Assembly: GCF_011170125.1 (NCBI RefSeq)
Contig: NZ_BLLN01000002.1
Span: 398,501-462,500 of the forward strand
Direction: 5' to 3'
Length of the DNA stretch: 64,000 nucleotides
DNA from: Streptomyces diastaticus subsp. diastaticus
GTDB taxonomy: Bacteria; Actinomycetota; Actinomycetes; Streptomycetales; Streptomycetaceae
The translations under genes and the position numbers were made by a program. A model generated the notes under the pieces. It made no database searches. It was not told where the DNA came from and saw only the letters and a program-made list of their open reading frames with translations. Shown here piece after piece: positions 28,271 to 36,018 of this stretch. How positions within the stretch are numbered: position 1 is the first letter of the stretch; each line of letters begins with the position of its first letter.

Positions 28271-28423
28271 CCGCTCCCGCCCCTTCCCACGCCGCCGGCC
28301 GATCCTCCAGCGTAGGCAGGGCCCTTGTGCCCGCACATGACACAGAGGGGCCATTTCCCTCATGCCCCGTTGGGGTCAAGGGGGCGGGCCACACGGCCGT
28401 CCCCGCCCGCCCCGCCCACCGGC

Positions 28424-29188
28424 TCAGGCGGCGGCGCCTCCATCCACCACGAGGTCCGCGCCGACCACGGAGGCGGCTTCGGGCGAGGCCAGGTACAGGA
28501 CGGCTGCCGCGATCTCGGCGGTGGCGGAGACCCGCCCCAGCGGGGAGTCCTTCTCCATACGGGTGGCGCGGGCGGTGTCGCCCTCGCCGGGGCGCAGGGA
28601 CATGGGAGTGGCGGACGGCCCCGGGCTCACCGCGTTGATGCGGACCCCGTCGGCGATGTGGTCCAGCGCGGCGGCGCGGGTCAGGGCGGAGACGCCCGCC
28701 TTGGTGGCGACGTACCCGGCGAGCCCGGGGACGCGGCGGTGGGCGCCGAGGTTGGAGGCGAGGTTGACGATCACGCCGCCGGTGGCCTGCTCGCGCATCA
28801 GGGCGATCTCGGCCTGGAGGCTGAACAGCACCCCGGTGAGGTTGATGTCGACCAGGCTGCGCCAGTCCTCCTCGGAGAGGTCGGCCACCGGCCCGCCGCC
28901 CCGTAGGACCCCGGCGTTGTTGACGGCCACGTCGAGGCTGCCGAAGCGTGTGACGGTGCGGTCGACCAGCGCCCTGACCTCCTCGGAGCGGGACACGTCG
29001 GCGGTGAACGCGGCCGCCGTGCCGCCCCCCTGCCCGATCAGGGCGACCGTCTCGTCCAGCGGTGCGGCGGTGCGCCCGGCGGCGACCACCGAGGCTCCCT
29101 CGGCGGCGAACGCGAGAGCGACGGCCCGGCCGATGCCGGAGCCCGCGCCGGTGACGAGGACGGTCCTGCCCGTGAAGTGTGCGGTCAT
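28424..29188 (-). CDS. SDR family NAD(P)-dependent oxidoreductase
   Basis: Classical short-chain dehydrogenase/reductase, 254 aa. The cofactor motif T-G-x-x-x-G-I-G is present (VTGAGSGIGRA, residues about 12-22), as are NNAGVL and the catalytic Y-x-x-x-K (GYVATKAG). The serine before it (NLASNLG) sits 14 rather than the usual 13 residues ahead of the Tyr, a one-residue insertion. The start is ATG 29188 behind GGGGGAG. It lies directly downstream of a TetR gene in the same direction, and both share an upstream operator-like motif, so the SDR is the likely target of that repressor. Substrate unknown. Confidence 0.9.
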   Translation of the reverse strand: MTAHFTGRTVLVTGAGSGIGRAVALAFAAEGASVVAAGRTAAPLDETVALIGQGGGTAAAFTADVSRSEEVRALVDRTVTRFGSLDVAVNNAGVLRGGGPVADLSEEDWRSLVDINLTGVLFSLQAEIALMREQATGGVIVNLASNLGAHRRVPGLAGYVATKAGVSALTRAAALDHIADGVRINAVSPGPSATPMSLRPGEGDTARATRMEKDSPLGRVSATAEIAAAVLYLASPEAASVVGADLVVDGGAAA

Positions 29189-29209
29189 GGCGATGACTCC
29201 CCCTAGTTT

Positions 29210-29224
29210 TTGACCGAGCATTCC
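29210..29224 (+). promoter_or_regulatory. TetR-type operator copy upstream of the SDR gene
   Basis: TTGACCGAGCATTCC, 22 bases before the SDR start. It matches 12 of 15 positions with the reverse complement of the site upstream of the TetR gene (TTGACCGATCGTTCT, 29875-29889). Confidence 0.65.
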
Positions 29225-29268
29225 ATTAAGAGCTCAGAATCGGGCCCCGCGAGCACGGGCGGGGCCCG

Positions 29269-29853
29269 TCAGTCCAGCAACCGCAGCGCCTGCTCGGCGG
29301 CGTCCCGCACCCGGCCCGGTTCGTCCGACGCCTTGCCGACCACCCGCAGCCCCTGCATCAGCACCAGCAGCGTCCGGGCGAGGGCCCGGGGGGCGCGGTC
29401 GGCGGGCAGCTCCCCCTGGGCCTGGGCCCGGACCAGCGCCGAGTGCAGCAGCGTCTCGACGTGGGACCAGCTCGCCTCCACCCGGCGGGCGGCCGCGGGG
29501 TCCCGCGCGCCCAGTTCGGCGGCGGTGTTGGTGACGAAGCATCCGTCAGCGCGGTGCTCGCCCGAACTCGCCTCGGCCGCGAACCGCCGCACCACCGCCC
29601 GTACGGCCGGCAGCGCGGGACCCGGCTGGGACAGCTCCCCCAGCAGCCCCGGGTCCCGGCCCTCGCTGTACCGGTCCAGCGCCTTCAGATACAGCTCGCG
29701 CTTGTTGCCGAAGGTGGCGTAGATGCTGGCACGCCCGATGCCGAGGTGGGTGACGAGGTCCGCCACCGAGGTCGCCTCGTAGCCCTGGCGCCAGAACAGC
29801 TCAAGGGCTGACTGGAGGGCGGCGTCCGGGTCGAATTCCTTGGTTCTGGCCAC
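29269..29853 (-). CDS. TetR/AcrR family transcriptional regulator
   Basis: A 194-aa TetR regulator. The DNA-binding domain runs FDPDAALQSALELFWRQGYEATSVADLVTHLGIGRASIYATFGNKRELYLKAL, and the C-terminal domain is of the TetR_C_16/YxaF-like type with CFVTNTAAELGARDPAAARRVE. The GTG start is 29853. An imperfect palindrome (29875-29889) lies 22 bases upstream, matching the motif before the SDR gene at the same distance, which supports autoregulation and control of the SDR. The ligand is unknown. Confidence 0.9.
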   Translation of the reverse strand: MARTKEFDPDAALQSALELFWRQGYEATSVADLVTHLGIGRASIYATFGNKRELYLKALDRYSEGRDPGLLGELSQPGPALPAVRAVVRRFAAEASSGEHRADGCFVTNTAAELGARDPAAARRVEASWSHVETLLHSALVRAQAQGELPADRAPRALARTLLVLMQGLRVVGKASDEPGRVRDAAEQALRLLD

Positions 29854-29874
29854 GTCCGGACCCTAGGAGATTCG

Positions 29875-29889
29875 AGAACGATCGGTCAA
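29875..29889 (-). promoter_or_regulatory. TetR-type operator copy upstream of the tetR gene
   Basis: On the minus strand TTGACCGATCGTTCT, with a near-palindromic GA(C/A)CGATCG(T/G)TC core. The same motif and spacing as upstream of the SDR gene. Confidence 0.65.
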
Positions 29890-29961
29890 GCATGGCCCGA
29901 GGCGCACCGCGCCCGGAGGAACAGGGCACCGGCACTTGAGGCCCGGCCCCGGACGAGTACC

Positions 29962-30156
29962 GTGGAAGTCGTGGCAGAGCCGACAGCACCCCCCGCGCCC
30001 CACCTCACCACCACCGTGGAGAAGGGGCGCTTCTGTACCGCGCACTGCACCTGCGGGTGGCGGGGACCGGCGCGCAGAGCCCGGTCGAAGGCGCGGTCGG
30101 ACGCCGAGGGCCATGTGGCGAACGGAGACGGGCTGAACCCCGTCGCGGCGGCCTGA
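29962..30156 (+). CDS. Small Cys-containing conserved protein
   Basis: A 64-aa protein with a CTAHCTCGWRGPARRAR segment: three cysteines and a His close together, as in a small zinc knuckle, followed by a basic stretch and an acidic/His stretch (ARSDAEGHVA). It resembles short uncharacterised Streptomyces proteins. GTG 29962 or GTG 29971 could be the start; neither has a convincing ribosome-binding site. It is divergent from the TetR gene and convergent with the PAP2 gene. Confidence 0.6.
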   Translation: MEVVAEPTAPPAPHLTTTVEKGRFCTAHCTCGWRGPARRARSKARSDAEGHVANGDGLNPVAAA

Positions 30157-30178
30157 GCCGTCCGGCCGGGCAGCCCGT

Positions 30179-30937
30179 TCAGGCGGCCAGGTCCCGGTCC
30201 CGGCGGCGGCTGACCGAGACGGCGCCGGACTCCTGGCGCACCCCGTCCCCCTGCCGTTCCCGGCCCCCCTCCCGCTCCTCCTCCACCGGCACGGCCTCGT
30301 CCCGGGGGCCCTTCGGGGACCAGACCAGGCGGCCCGCCTTCGCCGAGCGGGCGATGAGCTTGGTGAGCGGGGTGAGGAGGGCCGAAGCCGGCGGGGAGAG
30401 GAGGAGGGCGACCGCGGTGCCGAGGGCGAGGCCGCCGATCACGTCGGTGGGGTAGTGGACGCCCAGGTAGACGCGGCTGAGGCCGAGCAGGACGGCGAGG
30501 GCGATGCCGACCAGGCCCGCCCGCCGGTGCGCGATGAACAGGCCGACCGCGAGCGCCATCGCCAGCGTGGCGTGGTCGCTGACGAAGGAGAAGTCGGTCG
30601 TGCCGCCGATCAGTTCCTCGACACCCCGGTGCTGCTCGGCCGGCCTCGGGCGGCCGACGAAGCCCCGGATCGGGATGTTCACCAACAGGGCGGCCCCCGC
30701 GGCGAGCGGCGCCCAGACGACGGCGGCGACGGCCCCCGCGGCCTCCTCGCGGTCGGGCGTGCGACGCACCCGCCACCAGGTCCACAGCGTCAGCAGGACG
30801 ACGGCGAGGACCAGTCCGTACACCCCGGCGAACGAGACGACGCGGTCGACCCAGTCGGGGGAGGTGGCGGCGAGGCCGTTGATGTCGTAGAGCAGACCCA
30901 CGTCAGGGTTCGACCCGGTGGTCTCCAGTCCAGCCAT
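30179..30937 (-). CDS. PAP2-family phosphatase, membrane
   Basis: A 252-aa membrane phosphatase of the PAP2 superfamily, acting on lipid pyrophosphates or phosphates such as undecaprenyl diphosphate. The three-part signature is visible: RGFVGRPRP (usual K-x6-R-P), FSFVSDHATLAMA (the P-S-G-H block, here V-S-D-H) and SRVYLGVHYPTDVIGG (S-R-x5-H-x3-D). About five hydrophobic helices surround them, and the C-terminus is a long charged tail (EEEREGGRERQGDG). The V-S-D-H variant is common in streptomycete members and keeps the catalytic His. ATG 30937. Confidence 0.88.
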   Translation of the reverse strand: MAGLETTGSNPDVGLLYDINGLAATSPDWVDRVVSFAGVYGLVLAVVLLTLWTWWRVRRTPDREEAAGAVAAVVWAPLAAGAALLVNIPIRGFVGRPRPAEQHRGVEELIGGTTDFSFVSDHATLAMALAVGLFIAHRRAGLVGIALAVLLGLSRVYLGVHYPTDVIGGLALGTAVALLLSPPASALLTPLTKLIARSAKAGRLVWSPKGPRDEAVPVEEEREGGRERQGDGVRQESGAVSVSRRRDRDLAA

Positions 30938-31100
30938 CGCGGTGCGGCCCCTTGTCTGCTCGCCTGCCGGCACACCTTGACGTGTGCCTCTTCTGCCTTC
31001 GCAACCCCCGTGGTCCGAAGTGACGGCTCCGCCACCACCGTGGTGACGGTCCGTCCGGTGCGTGCTGCTGCGTGGTCAGTGCGGCGTGCTGCCCCCGACC

Positions 31101-31130
31101 AGGAAACGCCCGTGGGCCCACGGGCCGTTC
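31101..31130. promoter_or_regulatory. Palindrome in the gap between NlpC/P60 and PAP2 genes
   Basis: GCCCGTGGGCCCACGGGC (31108-31125) is a perfect 18-bp palindrome with further imperfect symmetry outwards (GGAAACG/CCGTTCC). It lies about 110 nt after the NlpC/P60 stop and 170 nt before the PAP2 start, so it could be a terminator or a binding site. The rest of this 297-base gap shows no gene. Confidence 0.45.
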
Positions 31131-31234
31131 CACCCTCCACGGAACGATCACCCTCCTGTTATCGAAGAGAGATCCATCCTCGCAGCTCAGAGAAGGAATC
31201 TGACACAGAGTTCAAGCCACCTTACCGTGCGCGT

Positions 31235-32512
31235 TCAGGACGTGAGGGCCCTTGACACAGCGGGTTCCCCGGCCTGGTCCGTACGGCCCTCGGCCTCGGC
31301 CCGGCGAGCCCCCCGCTCATCGGCCGCCTCACCGGCCGTCCCGTCCGGGGAGCCGTCCGCATCGCCGCCGGAGGTCTCGTCGGAGGACTCGCCCGCACCC
31401 TCGTCGCCCGCCTCGTCGCCCGCCTCGTCCTGCCGCCCGTCAGCGGGCTCCTCCGCCTGCTCGTCCGGCTTCCCCTCAGGCTTCCCGTCCGGCCCGTTCT
31501 CCGGCTCCTCGGCGGGGGCGGTCGGCAGGGCCTCGGCGCCGTCCGCCGTGACGCGGGTGGCACCGAAGTAGTCGGGGGTGTCGATCCGGGTGAAGCGGAT
31601 GACGGCCCCGGTGCGGGGCGCGTCGATCATGTAGCCGCCGCCCACGTAGATCCCGACGTGGCGGATGGCGCGCGAGTTGGTGAGGTCGTCGGAGAAGAAG
31701 ACGAGGTCACCGGGGAGCAGCTCCTTCCGCGAGGGATGCGGCCCGGCGTTGTACTGGTCGTTGGCGACGCGCGGCAGCTCGATCCCCGCCTTGCGGTACG
31801 CCGCCTGGGTCAGCCCCGAGCAGTCGAACCGGCCGCCCTGCTCGGCGGTGCCCGTCCCGCCCCACAGATAGGGCGTCCCCAGCTTCTGCTGGGCGTAGTT
31901 GATGGCGATGGCCGCCTGCTTGGACGGCTCGACCCGGGTCACCGGCCGGGCGAAGCTCTTGGAGAGGTCGGTGATGGTCTTCACGTAGTTCTGCGTCTCG
32001 CTGTACGGCGGCACGCCCCCGTACTTGATGACGGCGTACGGCCCGGCGTTGTAGGCGGCGAGCATGTTGTGCGTCGGGTCGCCGGGGGCGTCCTTGACGT
32101 ACTTGGCGAGTTCGCAGTCGTAGTAGGCGGCCGAGGGGATCGCGTCGCGCGGGTCCCAGACGTCGCGCACGCCGTCCTTGTTGCCGTCGATGCCGTGGGT
32201 CGCCCACGTGCCGGGGATGAACTGCGCGATGCCCTGCGCGGCGGCCGGGCTCTGCGCCTTCGGGTCGAAGCCGCTCTCCTGGTAGAGCTGGGCGGCGAGC
32301 AGGGCCGGGTTGATCGCGGGGCAGAGGTTGCCCCATTTCTGCACGAGGTCCTGGTACTGCGCCGGTACGGCCCCCTTGGCCAGCCCCACCGCTCCACCCG
32401 CGGTCCCGCCCGCCATCGACCCGGCGGCGGCCAGCGTGCCGACGAAGAGCAGCGCGACGAACCCGAGGCACGTCGTGATCCCGATCCCGCCCACCACCAG
32501 AACCTTCTTCAC
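31235..32512 (-). CDS. Bifunctional peptidoglycan-lytic protein: lytic transglycosylase (SLT) plus NlpC/P60 endopeptidase
   Basis: About 425 aa. An N-terminal membrane anchor (VLVVGGIGITTCLGFVALLF) is followed by a lysozyme-like SLT domain with catalytic Glu in AAQLYQESGFDP and the motif AQGIAQFIPGTWATHG. After a linker comes an NlpC/P60 domain with catalytic Cys in GRFDCSGLTQAAYRKAG and His in RHVGIYVGGGYMID. The C-terminal 100 residues are an acidic Glu/Asp/Gly-rich tail. It should cut glycan strands and peptide stems outside the membrane. The start is uncertain: GTG 32512 has a G-rich site upstream, ATG 32530 adds six residues. Confidence 0.9.
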   Translation of the reverse strand: MKKVLVVGGIGITTCLGFVALLFVGTLAAAGSMAGGTAGGAVGLAKGAVPAQYQDLVQKWGNLCPAINPALLAAQLYQESGFDPKAQSPAAAQGIAQFIPGTWATHGIDGNKDGVRDVWDPRDAIPSAAYYDCELAKYVKDAPGDPTHNMLAAYNAGPYAVIKYGGVPPYSETQNYVKTITDLSKSFARPVTRVEPSKQAAIAINYAQQKLGTPYLWGGTGTAEQGGRFDCSGLTQAAYRKAGIELPRVANDQYNAGPHPSRKELLPGDLVFFSDDLTNSRAIRHVGIYVGGGYMIDAPRTGAVIRFTRIDTPDYFGATRVTADGAEALPTAPAEEPENGPDGKPEGKPDEQAEEPADGRQDEAGDEAGDEGAGESSDETSGGDADGSPDGTAGEAADERGARRAEAEGRTDQAGEPAVSRALTS

Positions 32513-32700
32513 GCCCCCAGGGTCCCCCATCGCGGCCGGAAGCGAACAGATTTCCCGCACACATGACGCAGACCACGCCGGTACGGCCGGTATGTGACGC
32601 CCGATCAGCGCCCGCGCCCCCGCCGCCTCGTACGCAAGCGCGTCCGGCACGCGGAAAACTGCGTGCACCGCCCACTCACCGCGCCCTAAGGTCGTCCCCC

Positions 32701-33207
32701 GTGGACCCGCTGACCGAGAAACAGATCCGTGCGTCGTTCGTCAACAGCACGAAGGGAGAGGCCGCGCGCCTGCGCCTCCCGCTCGACTTCGCCGAGCTGC
32801 CCTGGACCGACCTCGACTTCCTCGGCTGGGTCGACCCCGGCGCGCCGCTCCGCGCCCACCTCGTCGTGCCGGGCGCCGACGAGAAGCCGCTCGGCGTCTC
32901 CCTGCGCGTCCCGGCCCTCGGCCGCACCAGCGCCATGAAGTCGAGCCTGTGCCAGGTCTGCCTGACGGCCCATGCCTCCTCCGGCGTCAGTCTCTTCACC
33001 GCTCCGCTGGCCGGACAGCGCGGCCGCCAGGGCAACACCGTCGGCATCTACCTCTGCGCCGACCTCGCCTGCCCCCTCTACGTACGCGGCAAGCGGCAGC
33101 CCCAGCTCCGCTCCGGCCGCCAGGAGGAGTCCCTGACCACCGAGGAGCGCGTCACCCGCCTGAGGACCAACCTGGACGCCTTCACGGCGAAGGTGGTCGA
33201 CGGGTAG
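32701..33207 (+). CDS. FBP domain-containing protein (FusB-like zinc-binding)
   Basis: A 168-aa protein with the C-terminal treble-clef zinc finger of the FusB/FBP family, whose founding members bind elongation factor G and protect ribosomes from fusidic acid. The zinc ligands are in LCQVCLTAH and LCADLACPLYVRGKR, followed by a helical tail (TTEERVTRLRTNLDAF). The N-terminal half (PLTEKQIRASFVNSTKGEA) matches the family. Streptomycete members are not proven to act in resistance; a role at the ribosome is inferred. GTG 32701, divergent from the NlpC/P60 gene. Confidence 0.88.
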   Translation: MDPLTEKQIRASFVNSTKGEAARLRLPLDFAELPWTDLDFLGWVDPGAPLRAHLVVPGADEKPLGVSLRVPALGRTSAMKSSLCQVCLTAHASSGVSLFTAPLAGQRGRQGNTVGIYLCADLACPLYVRGKRQPQLRSGRQEESLTTEERVTRLRTNLDAFTAKVVDG

Positions 33208-33209
33208 GG

Positions 33210-33735
33210 CTCCGCACGCGGCCGTCGAAGCCGGGGAACCCGGCGGCGTCCGCCACCACCTCGGCGGGCGCCCGGCGCCGGTCCGGGGCGTACCGCCGGG
33301 CCACCGCCAGACGCGCGGCTCCCGGCCGCGCCTCTCCCCCGGAGTCCTGCCCGGCGCACGCCTCCCAGGGCCGAGCCCCGCGGCCGGCGGCCGCAGGAAG
33401 TCCGCCGGATGCCGCGCGAGCACCGCGTTCTCCCCCTCCGGCCAGGAGGGCGACGGCTGCTCGACCGAGAGGCCTGCCCTCCCGGACCAGCCGGAACGCG
33501 GCGTACCCCCCGCTGCCGTCCTGTCCGAGGACCCGGAAGCGACCGCCGCCGGCCTCGTCGTTCCCCGCCCACGAGCGGCACCACTCACCGGTCTCCCCGT
33601 CGGCAGGAACTCCGGGAACGGCTCGAAACCGACCCCGTCCCCGTCGTCGTGGTCGTGGTCGTCGTCGTGGTCGTGGTCGTCGCCGAACCCGCCGTCGAGC
33701 GCGGCGGCCGGCGGCGCGGGGGCCCCGTGACTCCT
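33210..33735 (-). pseudogene. Frameshifted SMI1/KNR4 (SUKH)-like gene
   Basis: Reading the minus strand, recognisable pieces of one protein switch between two frames: an Asp/His-rich start, then VGFEPFPEFLP, then (other frame) WCRSWAGNDE and FRVLGQDGSGGYAAFRLV, then ENAVLARHPADFL in the first frame, and finally PAEVVADAAGFPGFDG in the second. Together they resemble SMI1/KNR4-family proteins, which act as immunity or scaffold proteins. At least three frame changes make it non-functional unless the sequence has errors. Codon bias is still that of a gene. Confidence 0.6.
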
Positions 33736-33883
33736 CGTCAACCGTGCGGCCACGCCGGACGGGCCCGCCGGCAGCGGCCCTCCCCGGCCCGGCCGACGCC
33801 TCGGACCACGCTCCGGGCCCGGCGGGCCGGCGCTTGCGGCCACCCCCTGGTCTCCCGAGCCTCCCGGGGGTGAGACTCCCCCC

Positions 33884-34492
33884 ATGACCCGACCCGAACA
33901 CAGTGACAAGGCGGACCTCGTCCGCTACCTCCAGGAGTCCAGGGACGCCCTGCTCTGGAAACTGGACGGCCTGTCGGAGTACGACGCCAGGCGGCCCCTG
34001 ACCCCCACGGGGACCAACCTCCTCGGCCTGGTGAAACACCTCACCGGAGTGGAACTCGGCTACTTCGGCGACACCTTCGGCCGCCCGTACTTCACCGGGC
34101 AGCCCCTGCCCGGGTGGTGGTGGACCGAGACCACCGACCCCCACGCCGACATGTACGCCACCCCGGACGAGCCCCGCGAGGCGATCACGGACCTGTACCG
34201 CCGGGCGTGGCAGCACGCCCAGGCCACGTTCGACGCCCTCCCGCTCGACGCCGTGGGGCACGTCCCGTGGTGGCCGGAGGAGCGCCGGGAGGTCACCCTG
34301 CACCACATCATGGTCCGGGTCACCGCCGACACCCAGCGGCACGCGGGCCACGCCGACATCCTCCGCGAACTCCTCGACGGCTCGGCCGGGTTGCTGGCGG
34401 GAAAGGACGCCCTGGCGACGGGCGACGCGGAGGACTGGGCACGCCACCGTGACCGCGTGCGGCGGGCCGCCGAGGAGGCCGGGGCCCGCTGA
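33884..34492 (+). CDS. DinB family protein
   Basis: A 202-aa DinB-superfamily four-helix bundle. The opening LVRYLQESRDALLWKLDGLSEYDARRPL and NLLGLVKHLTGVELGYFGDTFG are typical, the latter giving the first metal-binding His. The last ligands are expected in TLHHIMVRVTADTQRHAGHADILRELLDG. Members are often mycothiol- or bacillithiol-dependent enzymes, so a thiol transferase role is possible but unproven. ATG 33884. Paralogue of the protein at 16981, but of a different subgroup. Confidence 0.88.
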   Translation: MTRPEHSDKADLVRYLQESRDALLWKLDGLSEYDARRPLTPTGTNLLGLVKHLTGVELGYFGDTFGRPYFTGQPLPGWWWTETTDPHADMYATPDEPREAITDLYRRAWQHAQATFDALPLDAVGHVPWWPEERREVTLHHIMVRVTADTQRHAGHADILRELLDGSAGLLAGKDALATGDAEDWARHRDRVRRAAEEAGAR

Positions 34493-34520
34493 CCCGGCGG
34501 CGCCGCGCGGCGGGGCCCGC

Positions 34521-35894
34521 TCAGCGGTCGGTCAGCGCCGGTACCAGCAGGGACGCGTCGACCGTGCCCAGGCCGCTGGCCAGGTCGTAGCCGCGGGTGG
34601 CGCGGTGGCCGTCATCGCCGTTGGTGCCGTCGGTGATGTCGAGCAGGCCCGCCTCGCGGCCCGTGTCGACGTCGCGTCCCCGCTCGTACAGGTGGTGGTG
34701 GAGCCGACCGACCCGGTCGCCGGCCTCCTGGTCGGCGTCGGCGACGATCCCGGCGAACAGGGGGGCGGCCAGACTCGTCCCGGCCATCGGTACCCAGGCC
34801 GGTGTCCTGCCGCCCTCGGTGAAGTGGATCATCGTGGAGCCGTCCCCGGAGGCCGTCATCGACAGGTCGGGCACGCCGCGCTTCCCTCCGACGGCGGGCT
34901 CGACCCGGTTCTGGTAGGAGGGCCGGTCGAAGACCTCGGAGACCCCGCCGCCGGAGGCGCCCGCGCGGTCCGCCCACACCACGTCCGGGTCGGTCCGCCG
35001 CCCCTCGTCGTCGAGGCCGAGCCGCAGCCCGCCGACCGCGACGACGCTCGGGTCGGACGCGGGCCAGGAGACGCCCCGTACGGGCTCGCCGTCCGCCTCG
35101 GTCGGCGCGGCGCCGCCGTCCCCGGCGGGGGCGACCACGGTGATGCCCTTGCGGGCGGCGTCGAGGAAGACCGGCGCCATCTCCTTGAACTCGTCCCGCA
35201 GTTCCCGTCCCAGCTCGCCCTTCTCCGGTACGGCGAAACTCACCGACAGCACATCGGCGGAGTCGTCCTCGATCACCTGCCGCGCCACGCCGGCGAGCCG
35301 CCGCGCCCCGTTGGCCGTCAGCCCTTCGTCGGCCTCGCCGCGCGCCGCGTCGACCTGGTGCAGCACGACCTTCGCGTCGGGCGCCATCGCGTGCACCGCC
35401 TGCACGGCCAGGGTGGTGTCCTTGGCCTGGGAGACCATCACCTCGCTGTCCCAGTCGAACGGCGCAGCCTCCCCGTCCTCGGGCCCGTGCCGCACCACCT
35501 CGACCTGCGGCGGGGCCAGCCGCAGCTTCTCGCTGAACGCCCGCAGGTCCGCCTCCAGCACCGGCGACCCGACCGGCATCACCACAGCCACCGTCTGCCC
35601 CTTGCCCGTCGCCTCCAGGTCCCGCACGCCGTAGACGTTCCGTAGCTGGTCGAAGGTGTAGCAGGCGGTCCGCTGCTCCTTGCGGCACGCCTCCTGGGCC
35701 TCACGCACCGAGGGGTCGGGCTCGTCGGCGGCGGGCGACGCCGGTGCCCGCGTCCCGGGCATCCGCTGCTCGGTCCCGGCTCCCCGCGTCCGCTCGGGCG
35801 GCTGCTCCACCGGCTTGACCGCCTGGCACCCCGCGACCAGCGCCGCGGCCGTCAGCACGGCCATCCCCGCCCGCGCCCTCGCTCCCCTGCCCAT
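34521..35894 (-). CDS. S53 (sedolisin)-like secreted lipoprotein, probably catalytically altered
   Basis: A 457-aa exported protein: the signal peptide ends in VAGC (lipobox), then comes a linker and a sedolisin-type domain. Visible are ACYTFDQLRNVYGVRDL (start of the S53 core), APAGDGGAA (oxyanion Asp present), and AGTSLAAPLFAGIVAD (nucleophile Ser present). The region that should hold the Glu and Asp of the triad (E-x-x-x-D before the H-A-x-A-P motif) reads DTTLAVQAVHAMAP. By eye, Glu becomes Asp and Asp becomes Ala, so activity is doubtful. ATG 35894 has GGAGG upstream. Confidence 0.82.
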   Translation of the reverse strand: MGRGARARAGMAVLTAAALVAGCQAVKPVEQPPERTRGAGTEQRMPGTRAPASPAADEPDPSVREAQEACRKEQRTACYTFDQLRNVYGVRDLEATGKGQTVAVVMPVGSPVLEADLRAFSEKLRLAPPQVEVVRHGPEDGEAAPFDWDSEVMVSQAKDTTLAVQAVHAMAPDAKVVLHQVDAARGEADEGLTANGARRLAGVARQVIEDDSADVLSVSFAVPEKGELGRELRDEFKEMAPVFLDAARKGITVVAPAGDGGAAPTEADGEPVRGVSWPASDPSVVAVGGLRLGLDDEGRRTDPDVVWADRAGASGGGVSEVFDRPSYQNRVEPAVGGKRGVPDLSMTASGDGSTMIHFTEGGRTPAWVPMAGTSLAAPLFAGIVADADQEAGDRVGRLHHHLYERGRDVDTGREAGLLDITDGTNGDDGHRATRGYDLASGLGTVDASLLVPALTDR

Positions 35895-36018
35895 GTCCCG
35901 GCCCTCCACGACGACACCCCCGGACGACCCGAGGCCATCCCACCCTCCGCCGCCGGGGAGGGGGCGGCGAGCGAGAGGGGACCGGCCGGGTGAACGGGTC
36001 CCCGCCCGCGCGCCGGGC

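Noticed and set aside
31370..31500. Repeat array in the Glu/Asp-rich end of the NlpC/P60 protein
   Set aside because: Low-complexity coding sequence without an exact repeat unit.
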